A DNA stretch of 64,000 nucleotides from FEN-1219 sp963744305 (lineage in GTDB: Bacteria; Pseudomonadota; Gammaproteobacteria; Steroidobacterales; Rariloculaceae). The DNA is taken from the NCBI GenBank assembly GCA_963744305.1, contig CAVUTF010000024.1, forward strand, positions 62,001 to 126,000, in the 5' to 3' direction. Positions within the stretch are counted from its first letter, which is position 1; every line of letters starts with the position of its first letter. Below are positions 27,049 to 35,368 of this stretch, in pieces. The notes under the pieces are model-generated. The model ran no database searches. It had not been told where the DNA came from and saw only the letters and a list, made by a program, of their open reading frames with translations. A program made the position numbers and the translations under genes.

Positions 27049-28602
27049 CTAGCGGCTACGCAGCCATTCGAGTCGGGATCGGGCGATCGAATTGTTCGGA
27101 TTCTGTTCGAGGAACTTGCTGTAGATGTCGATCGCGGTTTCGTAGTTGCCGGCAAGGATATGGGCTTCCGCCAGCAGCGCTTGACCTCCGGAAGCCGGGT
27201 ACCGTTCCATCATGAACTCGATCACGGGAATGGCTTCCTTGCCGAGCCCCCAGGTGAAGACCAAATGCGCATTAAGCCGCTGCAGGTTGTTCAGATTGAG
27301 CAAAGCATGGTTCGGCTCGACTGAGGCAACCGAACGCAGCTTACTGATCGCCTCGTCACCTCGGCCGGCGATGACGGCGTCGACGAATTCCTCATAGGTC
27401 ATGGATGCCGGTGCTGCCGGTCGATGCTCGATCGTCATTTTCCAGCCGGGGATGGATTCGTCGGGGACCCGCGCCAGAAACGCCAGGCTGTCGGCCCGGT
27501 TATCAGCATCTCGCGCGAGGAACGCCGCAAGAAAGTTGAACACGTATGGCTCAAACGCTCTTTGACCTTCGGAGCCGGTAGGCGTTTGCTGCGAATACGG
27601 CCCTGGCATGGGGCTGCGTCCGTCGATCAGACCGTCGATCGTGAAATCCGAGTGACCCATGATGGGGGTGAGGAGTAAGTAGCGGTCGGAGTACGTTGCT
27701 GCCTCGAAGAGCGATGGCGACTGAGACCCGGGCGGCGGTGTTGCCGCGATCGTTGGCGTGATGTGAAGCCACGGAACGCGCAGCGCTAGCGGATCGTAAC
27801 CCGGCGAGCTCCTCGGAAGACCTGACGGATGCTCGTAGAGAATGCCCGAGCCCAGGCACACGAAAGCATCGACGTCGCGGTTGCGCATGGTCAGTAGCAG
27901 CCCCGCCATCCCGCCCATGTCGGTGCCGATGACTCCGAGCTTATCTTGACTGACAAACGACAATTGACGCGAACGCGCAATGGCGAATTCGAGATCGCGA
28001 ACCTCGTTCTCCAGGTCGAGTGCTTCGACCCTGGCCAGCGGCGAGTTTGTCCCGAGGAGCGGTGCCGTCGCGACGACGAACCCGCGGCCCGCGAGATATT
28101 CGCCCCAAGCCGCCAAAGAAATCGCAGGCTCGATCAACCACCCCTGGCCGATCACGATCAGCGGAAACGGGCCATCCAAGGGCGCGGCGTTCTCGACCGC
28201 AAGCACCGGTCGCTGCAACAACGCTTCAAAGCCGGCTGGGCCTAACGAACGTGCGAGAGGCCGACGCGAATACGCGAGTTTGTCGCGTAGGTTTCCGGCG
28301 ATTTCGGCGGGCCAGATATCTTCGTCGGCGAGGGCAGCGTATCGACCAAAGCGCATCGGCTGCGCGGTTCCCTCGGCTGGATACCAGAGATAGGTTCGTA
28401 CTGGCCGCGGGTGGGCCGTCGAGGCGACGCTGCCAGTAATAGCTCGTGAATGATCCACGTCTTCGAGCAGCCGGAAGCCGACAGAATAGGTACCTGGCTC
28501 GAGGCCAAACGCGTTGACCGCTGCGCGGTCTTGCTGTTGCGCGCGCGTCTCGCATGCGAGCAACAGAGCCAGCGCCAGTGCGGCATATCCAAGCGGTCGC
28601 AT
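27049..28602 (-). CDS. Secreted PAF-acetylhydrolase/dienelactone-hydrolase-like protein with C-terminal TPR
   Basis: ATG 28602, with GAGGAG 12 bases upstream, gives signal peptide LGYAALALALLLACETRAQ. The alpha/beta hydrolase core has YLWYPAEG, PLIVIGQGWLI and the elbow VIGTDMGGMAG, where the usual Ser of G-x-S-x-G is Asp. A C-terminal repeat region (about 440-517, HALLNLNNLQRLNAHLVF, GNYETAIDIYSKFLEQNPNN) is TPR-like. About 517 aa, intact. The Ser-to-Asp change means the mechanism cannot be assumed. Confidence 0.65.
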   Translation of the reverse strand: MRPLGYAALALALLLACETRAQQQDRAAVNAFGLEPGTYSVGFRLLEDVDHSRAITGSVASTAHPRPVRTYLWYPAEGTAQPMRFGRYAALADEDIWPAEIAGNLRDKLAYSRRPLARSLGPAGFEALLQRPVLAVENAAPLDGPFPLIVIGQGWLIEPAISLAAWGEYLAGRGFVVATAPLLGTNSPLARVEALDLENEVRDLEFAIARSRQLSFVSQDKLGVIGTDMGGMAGLLLTMRNRDVDAFVCLGSGILYEHPSGLPRSSPGYDPLALRVPWLHITPTIAATPPPGSQSPSLFEAATYSDRYLLLTPIMGHSDFTIDGLIDGRSPMPGPYSQQTPTGSEGQRAFEPYVFNFLAAFLARDADNRADSLAFLARVPDESIPGWKMTIEHRPAAPASMTYEEFVDAVIAGRGDEAISKLRSVASVEPNHALLNLNNLQRLNAHLVFTWGLGKEAIPVIEFMMERYPASGGQALLAEAHILAGNYETAIDIYSKFLEQNPNNSIARSRLEWLRSR

Positions 28603-28819
28603 CGGGACAACTCCTCTCATGGTGGCGGGACGCGGATGTCCATGCGTGCTAAGAGCAACCGGCGTGCCAAAGGAGTGCCGAAGCCTAAGTCTGTGACTCA
28701 GCAAGGGTTATGACCTAGTGCCTGTGTGACTGGCGCGTCGGCCTGCCGTCCCGGAATCGGGCCTGTCTGTCGCGTGATCGAGACCAGGGCGGCAGGATTG
28801 ACTTCGGTCGCGAGCGCCG

Positions 28820-29257
28820 CTATCGCGCCGGCTCGAACAACTCGATCGGATTGCCGTCGGGATCCTCGATCTGGATTTGTCTTCCGCCGGGCCCGGTTTC
28901 CATGTCGTTCCGAAAACGGAGGCCCGACTGTTTCAGGGCCTCGACGAACGCGGGCAGACCGCTGACCCGAAGAACGACACGGTTCCACCCGCCCGGTTCT
29001 TGCTGCTGCCCATTCGGCATCGGCCGAGATCCGGACGCTTGCGGCCCGCTGAGCAGAATGTGCGCATCACCGAGCGACACATTGGCGAACGCGGGAAGCT
29101 GCTGGTGTTCGAGCGTAAAGCCCAGATGCGTCGTGTAGAAGGCCACCGAGCGCGCAACATCCTTCACCTGATATCGGACGCCGTGAACGCCCTGCACGAA
29201 TGATTGCTCGCCGCGCTTCTCCTCAGCTTTTTTAGGCGTGTCAGTTGCTGTTGCCAT
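28820..29257 (-). CDS. VOC (glyoxalase/bleomycin-resistance) family protein
   Basis: 145 aa, a single vicinal-oxygen-chelate domain made of two beta-alpha-beta3 units: VHGVRYQVKDVARSVAFYTT, LGFTLEHQQLPAFANVSLG, then NRVVLRVSGLPAFVEALKQS and IQIEDPDGNPIELFEPAR. The metal-site residues look kept (His and a final Glu in PIELFEP). The last motif is the usual ring end of this family. No signal peptide. The substrate is not predictable. Confidence 0.8.
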   Translation of the reverse strand: MATATDTPKKAEEKRGEQSFVQGVHGVRYQVKDVARSVAFYTTHLGFTLEHQQLPAFANVSLGDAHILLSGPQASGSRPMPNGQQQEPGGWNRVVLRVSGLPAFVEALKQSGLRFRNDMETGPGGRQIQIEDPDGNPIELFEPAR

Positions 29258-29663
29258 GGCTTGCTCTCCTTCATCTTGCCCTTCGGTCGTACCTATTCAG
29301 CCGCGCATCTCGCGGACAAATGAGCGCCAGCCTCATCCACGCGGCGATGAGCCCGAACGCGGCTTGCGTGCCGGAACGGCGTGCGGCCGTGGCCGGTTCC
29401 AAGCCCAAGAGAGCGAGTCGTGCGCCTGTGCTACGCGAGAAGGAGACGGCGTGGTGCAAGATCTGAGCCAGAGCGCGGGTGCGACTGGCCGGCGGATGCC
29501 CTTTTGAGCCGGGCGCGCGTTTCAAATCGGAGAACTACGAGCGCAAAGCGTAAACACCGACCGAAGGCCGGAGACGGCTCGCGCCGCCGAGCACCAGTCG
29601 CCAGTATCGGGTCGCGCAGCGCTTTGCTAGGCTCTGCTCCGGGGGAAAAGAGGAAGGCTCGCG
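29258..29663. other. Region without a recognised gene
   Basis: Of about 400 bp, only short open frames are seen (for example a 48-codon plus-strand frame from 29322 to 29466, basic and unlike known proteins). I see no repeat, RNA gene or terminator in it. Confidence 0.3.
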
Positions 29664-29837
29664 ATGCGTGGCTTCGTGGCGGATTTGCGGCGGCGCAATG
29701 TCGTTCGCGAGGCCGCGGCTTGCATCGCCGTCGCCGAGCTTCTCATGCAACTCATCGATAACCTCGCGCCGCTCATTCGATGCTTCCGCGTCGGTCGGCA
29801 AGGTCGTTCTCTCGTGCGTGAGGCCAGGGTCGAATGA
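29664..29837 (+). pseudogene. N-terminal remnant of a TPR/adenylate-cyclase-type membrane protein
   Basis: ATG 29664 with GAGGAAGG upstream encodes FVADLRRRNVVREAAACIAV, then ELLMQLIDNLAPL. This matches the start of a common gammaproteobacterial family (F-x-x-E-L-K/R-R-R-N-V-F-R-V-A-A-A-Y then a transmembrane helix) that continues with TPR repeats or a cyclase domain. Here it ends after 57 residues in unrelated sequence, so only the 5' tip is left. Confidence 0.45.
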
Positions 29838-29880
29838 CAAGGCGAGAAATGCGAAAGCGGTGCGCCGAGGAGGAACAGCT

Positions 29881-30602
29881 ATGAGGTTGATCCCTTTGAT
29901 TGCGACGAGCCCTCGTCGTTGCGGTGCCCGCGGCGGCGCAGGACTGGATGACGCTGACCGTCACGGAGGACGGCTTCCGCGCGAACTACCCCGGCGAGCC
30001 CAAAGTCGAGAGCATCACCTACGACACCGAGTTCCACTTGGGCCTGCCGGGCCGCGTCTATCGCGCGGCCGACGCCCTCGGCCGCTACGCCACGACCGTC
30101 GTCGACTATCGCGACAGCCGAGCGGCTGCACAACGAACGCTCTGCGAAGTGCCTGGCTGCCAAAGGTGCGAACCAGCAGGACGGCGACACGTGCCAGAAC
30201 GATTTCGTAATGGAGGTCGTCGGCGCGACGGACTATGCCGCCTCGCATTTCCTCAAGCGCGAAGGTGTGAAGGTCACACAGTACGGGACCTACTTCCTCG
30301 ATCGCGTGACGGGGCGTCTGCTGCAACTCACGAATCCCGATCGGTCGCGCACTTACGTGGCCGTTCACCAGCATGCGGGCCGCCTGTACATCCACGAGGC
30401 CACGGTGCCCGCCGGTATGCCGGAGCCCATCCTGTTCATGCAGTCGCTGGCGTGGGTCAACGACCAAGGTCAGGTGATCCGCTATCGGACGCTCTACACC
30501 GAAGGCTACGCCGACTGGATCTTCCCTCAGCCCGCGCCTCCGCCGCATACGCTGCGGGACCTCGACGTTTCGCGCGAGCAACCGCCCCGCCCCCCGCAAT
30601 GA
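29881..30602 (+). CDS. Secreted protein of unknown function (two frameshifts)
   Basis: Begins MRLIPLIAT at 29881, shifts near 29905 to continue the signal peptide (ALVVAVPAAAQDW), then reads VTEDGFRANYPGEPKVESIT. A second shift near 30115 leads to RLHNERSAKCLAAKGANQQ and a clean frame to 30602 (ATDYAASHFLKREGVKVTQY, YVAVHQHAGRLYIHEATVP). About 240 aa, ending in a Pro-rich tail. I do not recognise the family. The DUF6152 gene follows after 9 bp, so they form an operon. Confidence 0.55.
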
Positions 30603-30611
30603 AGGAGGTGG

Positions 30612-31007
30612 ATGATGTCCACTAGATTTTGCGCCGTCGCGTCATTGTCGATCCTCGGACTCGCCGTGCCCGCTCTGGCGCATCATTCGCACGCGAATTA
30701 CGACATCACGAAGTGGGTTGAGCTCGAAGGCACCGTCAAGCAAGTCGTCTTGATCGCGCCGCACTCGATCCTTTACCTCGACGTCAAGGACGACCACGGC
30801 GACACGGCGATCTGGGCGCTCGAAGCGACGGCGCCGGCGGGCATCTTGAACAACGGCGTCAAGCGCGAAGACGTGCGCGCCGGTGACATCGTCAAAGCCC
30901 GCTGCCATGTCCTCAGGGACGGCGCGAACGGCTGTCTGCTCGGGTTCATCACGCCGCTGCACGGCGACGCCGCGCGAGGCCATGGCGTCGAGCGGCAGTG
31001 GGATTGA
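30612..31007 (+). CDS. DUF6152 family periplasmic protein
   Basis: 131 aa from ATG 30612 (or 30615), with GGAGG just upstream. The signal peptide is VASLSILGLAVPALA, followed by the family start HHSHANYDITKWVELEGTVK and core ILYLDVKDDHGDTAIWALEA, REDVRAGDIVKARCHVLRDG. It is a second copy of the family seen at 10856-11263. Gene order is again DUF6152 next to a secreted protein of unknown role. Confidence 0.68.
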   Translation: MMSTRFCAVASLSILGLAVPALAHHSHANYDITKWVELEGTVKQVVLIAPHSILYLDVKDDHGDTAIWALEATAPAGILNNGVKREDVRAGDIVKARCHVLRDGANGCLLGFITPLHGDAARGHGVERQWD

Positions 31008-31037
31008 ACGGCTGAGCTGAACGGCGCGACACAGGCG

Positions 31038-31850
31038 ATGAAGGTCGTCTTCGCGGCCGCTCTGGCGCTGGCTCTCGCGGGGCTTGCACACGCGCAACTC
31101 GGCGAACGCAACCAGATGGGTGTTCGGATGGGCCATGTCCATCTGTTGGTTCGCGACCTCGCCGCTCAGAAGCATTTTTGGACATCCGTCATGGGCGGAA
31201 CATTAGTGCGCAACGGTCCTCTCGAGCTCATCGAGTTCCCCGGTACCTACGTCATTCTGGAGACTGCGGAGGACCCACCCCCGCCGGCGGGTAGCATCGT
31301 CGATCACTTCGGATTCATCGTGAAGGACATGCCGGCGGCGCTCGCCAGATGGAAGGCTGCAGGCGTGGAGACCGAGCCAACCGAGAATCCCAACGAGGTT
31401 TACGTTTTGGCTCCCGACGGAATTCGCGTAGAGGTGTACGGCGAACCGGCTGTGCCGACGCCGATCAGCATGAATCACGTCCACTTCTTAACGCACGACA
31501 TTCCGGGGATCAAAGCCTGGTACGTGCGGGCCCTCGGCGCAAACCCCGGTCGCCGGCCCTGCGTAGCCTGCATCTCGCGACCGCGAATGATCGAAGCTGC
31601 GGACATGCCGGGAGTGAATCTGTCGTTCTCGTCCAGCGAAACGCAGCGGCTCTCGACGCGCGGGCGCGCGATCGACCACATCGGGTTCGATGTGGAGGAT
31701 CTGGAAGCCGTCGTCGCCATGCTCGCGGCGCGAGGGATCTCGCTCGAAGGGCCCGCGCAGCAGCTGCCGGGCACCACCGTCAAGACAGTTTTTCTGACCG
31801 ATCCAGAGGGTACGCGGATCGAGCTGACCGAAGGCCTCGTCCCTCCATAG
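31038..31850 (+). CDS. Exported two-domain VOC family protein
   Basis: 270 aa. A signal peptide (VVFAAALALALAGLAHAQLG) is followed by two VOC domains: about 30-140 (MGHVHLLVRDLAAQKHFWTS, DHFGFIVKDMPAALARWKAA, IRVEVYGEP) and about 148-270 (NHVHFLTHDIPGIKAWYVRA, DHIGFDVEDLEAVVAMLAAR, TRIELTEGL). The metal His/Glu pattern is visible in both. Export is unusual for VOC proteins and fits the many exported enzymes nearby. Confidence 0.72.
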   Translation: MKVVFAAALALALAGLAHAQLGERNQMGVRMGHVHLLVRDLAAQKHFWTSVMGGTLVRNGPLELIEFPGTYVILETAEDPPPPAGSIVDHFGFIVKDMPAALARWKAAGVETEPTENPNEVYVLAPDGIRVEVYGEPAVPTPISMNHVHFLTHDIPGIKAWYVRALGANPGRRPCVACISRPRMIEAADMPGVNLSFSSSETQRLSTRGRAIDHIGFDVEDLEAVVAMLAARGISLEGPAQQLPGTTVKTVFLTDPEGTRIELTEGLVPP

Positions 31851-31908
31851 GTCTGCGTTCACCGAGGAACCGGCGCCCCGGACACTGCGGTCCGCTGACG
31901 GGCACGCG

Positions 31909-32626
31909 CTATTTGAGCTCGGCCTCGACGATCTCGATGCGGGTCGTGCCGCCGTTGTGTACAGCGCGAGTGACGCCGGCGTCCTGCCAGTAAAACTCGC
32001 CGCTGCGCAGCAGACATTGCACGATCGGGCCGATCTGGCACGCGCTCGACGAGCTCGCCGCCCTCGATGACGACGCGAATCCCAGGCGCAGACTGGGTGA
32101 TCGCCGGGGCATGCTCGCCGGGCTCAAGCACGAGACGCCAGATGCGCACACGCTCGTTGTCGAGCACTTGGGTGTATCCCGGTGTGCCGCCGCGCGCGGC
32201 AGGTGTAAATGCGCCCGCGGTCGGTTTCAGGAGCTCGATGACGATGTTGTGAAACGGCGTGCTGCCGGTGACGGTCACGGTGTGTGTGTTCGCTTCACGG
32301 CTATAGAACGAGAAATTCACGGAGCCTCGCGGCCGCGCCGGTGTAACGGTTTCCGCCGCGCCGAGCACTTGGCCCTTGCGCTCGGCATCGGCGATGAGCA
32401 CGCCGACGGTGTCGAGCGAGTGGCGATGGTAGCCGGAGGTGCGCTGCGGCGGAATCACGACGTTCAGCACCGCGACATAGTCGTTGCTGAAGACCGGCAC
32501 GTGGTACGGTGCCTGCTCTACGGGCACGACGGTCTGCGGCGCAGCGTCCGGAGCGAATGCGAAGGCGGCGAAAGCGAGTGCGACGACAGGAGCGGCCCTT
32601 GCGCCTCGGGCGGTAACGGGCGTCAC
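31909..32626 (-). CDS. Exported cupin-like protein (one frameshift)
   Basis: Likely start GTG 32626, giving signal APVVALAFAAFAFAPDAAPQ. The first cupin half is YVAVLNVVIPPQRTSGYHRH, and the second is LDNERVRIWRLVLEPGEHAP. The frame shifts near 32035 and ends EFYWQDAGVTRAVHNGGTTR, IEIVEAELK at 31909. The metal-type His cluster YHRHS is present. About 238 aa. The function is unknown; such cupins occur near TonB and catabolic genes. Confidence 0.62.
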
Positions 32627-32959
32627 GATAGAAGACCTCTGCAAGTGCTTCCCCACCTCGTATATTCCACTCGGAGTCGGTCGCGATGCAATGCAGGACG
32701 CGGCGTTAGATGCCGACCTCCTCACTTCTCGAACAACAAAGAATTCGCGTGACATTGGCCGCATGAAGAAGAAGGCGATTCCACCTCCCCCGCCCCGCTT
32801 GCTCGAGCTTCTTGCGACTCGTCGACCGTTGGTGGCCCCACTCGTACTGGCGTTGCGCGAAATGGTGCTTCGTGAAGCGCCCAAACGGCCTCGTTCTTAT
32901 TCTTGTCGCCGGCGCGCCGCGAAGTATCGCGGGCGAGTGCCCGCGACGCAACTCCACGA

Positions 32960-33727
32960 ATGCGCATCGTGAGCTGGAACGTGAACGGGCTTCGCGCGTG
33001 CGCGAAGGATGCGTTCCCGCGGTTTCTCCGCGAATCGGCAGCAGATGTCATCGGCGTGCAGGAAGTGCGCGCGTTGCCCGAGCAACTCGATGCCGCGACG
33101 CGCGCGCCGATGGGTTGGTATGCGTGCTTCGCGCCCGGGGGGCCGGGCTACAGCGGCGTGGCGATCTACTCGCGGGCGAAGCCCGACGAGGTCGAGATCG
33201 GGCTCGGCGAACGGCGTTTCGATGTGGAAGGCCGGCTCATCGCCGTCCGGTTCGGTCGAACGGTCGTCGTTAACGGCTATTTCCCGAAAGGCAGCGGCAG
33301 CAAACGCGACAACAGTCGCGTGCCATACAAGCTCGACTTCTACAGGGCGGTATTCAAGCGTGTGCAGCATTTACGGCGTCGTGGCGCCGTATTCATGATC
33401 GGCGACTTCAATACCGCACACGAGGCCGTCGACTTGGCGCGGCCAAAGGAGAACGTGAAGAACAGCGGTTTCTTACCGGAGGAGCGCGCGGAGCTTACAC
33501 GCTGGATCGACGCCGGTTGGGTGGACACTTTCCGCGCGCGGCATCCGGGCGAGAATGGCCACTACACGTGGTGGCGGCAGTGGGGCGGCGCGCGGGAGCG
33601 CAATGTCGGCTGGCGGATCGACTATGTATTCGCCTCGCCGAGCGCAGCTAAGCGGGTGACCGATGCGTTCATCTGGCCCGAGGTGCGCGGCTCGGATCAC
33701 GCCCCCGTCGGCGTGGACGTCGTGTGA
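32960..33727 (+). CDS. xthA: Exodeoxyribonuclease III (AP endonuclease)
   Basis: 255 aa from ATG 32960, where the family N-terminus MRIVSWNVNGLRA begins; the longer open frame upstream is not used. Catalytic elements are WNVNG, IGVQEVR (Glu), NGYFPKGS, FMIGDFNTAH (Asp/Asn), WRIDYVFAS and SDHAPV (Asp-His). It cuts at abasic sites and trims 3' ends in base excision repair, cytosolic. The frame is intact. Confidence 0.92.
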   Translation: MRIVSWNVNGLRACAKDAFPRFLRESAADVIGVQEVRALPEQLDAATRAPMGWYACFAPGGPGYSGVAIYSRAKPDEVEIGLGERRFDVEGRLIAVRFGRTVVVNGYFPKGSGSKRDNSRVPYKLDFYRAVFKRVQHLRRRGAVFMIGDFNTAHEAVDLARPKENVKNSGFLPEERAELTRWIDAGWVDTFRARHPGENGHYTWWRQWGGARERNVGWRIDYVFASPSAAKRVTDAFIWPEVRGSDHAPVGVDVV

Positions 33728-33767
33728 GCGCCGAGCGCCATAGCGTTCCCGGAAGCTCGGGTCGTCA

Positions 33768-34025
33768 TCACTCCTCGCCCGGCTCCTTCCCCGGCAGACG
33801 CAGCTTGGTGTCGAAGTCGAACCCGAAGAAATCGGATAGCTGAGGCTTGGCGGGACCCTTCAAGCCAAAGAATGCCGCCGATTCCTTCGCCTTCAGATTC
33901 ATGCCGAGACTCTGCGCCGCTTCGACGAGCTCTTCATCGGACACGTCGATGAGCTCGCGCTCCAGTCCTTCCAAGATCCGATCGAGCGTAGCGATTGGCG
34001 CAGTGGTCCTAGCGAGTCGACGCAT
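33768..34025 (-). CDS. Small acidic hypothetical protein coupled to sigma factor
   Basis: 85 aa, start ATG 34025, overlapping the end of the sigma-factor gene by 17 bp. The N-terminal helix TTAPIATLDRILEGLERELI is followed by DVSDEELVEAAQSLGMNLKA and a Gly/Phe/Asp tail. Translational coupling suggests it regulates or accompanies the sigma factor; no anti-sigma domain is recognisable. Confidence 0.6.
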   Translation of the reverse strand: MRRLARTTAPIATLDRILEGLERELIDVSDEELVEAAQSLGMNLKAKESAAFFGLKGPAKPQLSDFFGFDFDTKLRLPGKEPGEE

Positions 34026-34590
34026 GTGTGAGTCCTTCCCGCAGTAACGTGCGGCGTATTCGTTTTCGTGCGGAGTCGTAGTCCTCTTTGGAGAGGCGCA
34101 CGCCGCTGCGGATCTGTTCGGCCGAGAGCCCCTTGCCGATGCCGGCGATAATCTGCAGCGCGATGGGATCCTCGGCAAACAACCGCTCGATGAGCTTGAG
34201 CTCCTGCCGCGCGTTCAACACACGCTCAGGGTCCGATGAGGCATCGCAGAGATCGACTTCGCGCGAGTGATCACTCGTGTGGTCGATGAGCAACGTCGGC
34301 GCGACACCGGACTCACGGCGCGCGCGCCGCCAGTGCGCGCTCCGCAAGCTCCGCATTACGCCAGCGAGGAATGCCACCATCGTGACGCCGTCGGACGCCT
34401 GGCGCGTGCCGACGATCGCGCGCGTCATCGCTTCCTGGAGCAGGTCGTCCCAGTCGACGTCGGGCGGCAGACCTCGCGCATGAAGGCGCGCGATCGCCTT
34501 CAGCCGCAGGAAATCCATCTCTGTGATCAGGCCAAGCGCGACCGCCGTTTGGGCGGGGCTCAGGACCTTCGTGTCGACCAGCGGTTTCAT
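34009..34590 (-). CDS. Sigma-70-like (ECF-type) RNA polymerase sigma factor
   Basis: 193 aa from ATG 34590. Region 2 is at about 45-95 (DVDWDDLLQEAMTRAIVGTR, FLAGVMRSLRSAHWRRARRE). Region 4 HTH is at about 145-185 (GKGLSAEQIRSGVRLSKEDY, ARKRIRRTLLREG). A linker of about 50 residues rich in Asp/Ser separates them. It likely directs transcription of a small regulon, target unknown. It is coupled with the small ORF downstream. Confidence 0.72.
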   Translation of the reverse strand: MKPLVDTKVLSPAQTAVALGLITEMDFLRLKAIARLHARGLPPDVDWDDLLQEAMTRAIVGTRQASDGVTMVAFLAGVMRSLRSAHWRRARRESGVAPTLLIDHTSDHSREVDLCDASSDPERVLNARQELKLIERLFAEDPIALQIIAGIGKGLSAEQIRSGVRLSKEDYDSARKRIRRTLLREGLTHASTR

Positions 34591-34861
34591 CTTGGGATTC
34601 GCGCGCGTCCTCCTTTGAATATGCGCAGCCGACAGCCACTCGCGGACACGGGATGCCGCGGGCGCGCGGCTGCGTCGGGCGCCAAGCTCGCACCCAGGAC
34701 GAATCATGGCCCGATTAGAGACGTGGACGACGAGCAAAGGTCCGACCCGCACCGGATGCAACGACCAGGCCTGCGCAAATAGCCTCTCCGGCTGCGGCAC
34801 GGCCGCGGGCCGTGGGGGGAATACGGGTCGAGACTTCGCTGTCGCGATCGACCTGCGAAGC

Positions 34862-35241
34862 TCAGTCTCGGTTCTCGATCAACGCAAGCGTCTTCTTCGC
34901 GAGCTCGGGATTCGCGTTGATGGCGTCGCCAACGGACACATAGCGCTCGGGCGTCCATCCGTGCTGCGCGACCTTCGCGACGCTTTCCTGCTGCATCCGC
35001 TCTTGCACCTCCAGCTGGTCGTCCCCGCTCTTCGCCTTGGCCAGCTCGGCTTCGAACTTGGTCACCGTCTCGGTCAAATCGACATAGATGTCGGCGAACT
35101 TCTCAAGATCCGCATCGGACAATTGCAGGTTTTGGCCTTGGCCGACCGGCGGAGCGCCGCGCGCTCCCGGTTCCTGAGCTAGCCCGTCGAGCCGAGCACG
35201 AGGGTGATGGCGGCGAGAAGAGCAATGCTCAAACGTTCCAT
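34862..35241 (-). CDS. DUF4168 family exported protein (one frameshift)
   Basis: Starts at 35241 behind AAGGAG with signal RLSIALLAAITLVLGS. A base change of frame near 35180 leads to LAQEPGARGAPPVGQGQNLQ and a clean frame to 34862 (LSDADLEKFADIYVDLTETV, WTPERYVSVGDAINANPELA). Helical and acidic, about 125 aa. DUF4168 proteins are periplasmic with unknown role. Convergent with nothing close. Confidence 0.65.
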
Positions 35242-35368
35242 GTCGTTCTCCTTCGTCCGGGAAAGGGCGTCGGATGCAAGCTCCGTGCCCGCGGTACGCC
35301 CGGGCACGTTTCGTGCAGCCGGATTCCTACAAAAAGAACGGCCCAGGCACCTCGACGCTCCGAAAGCT

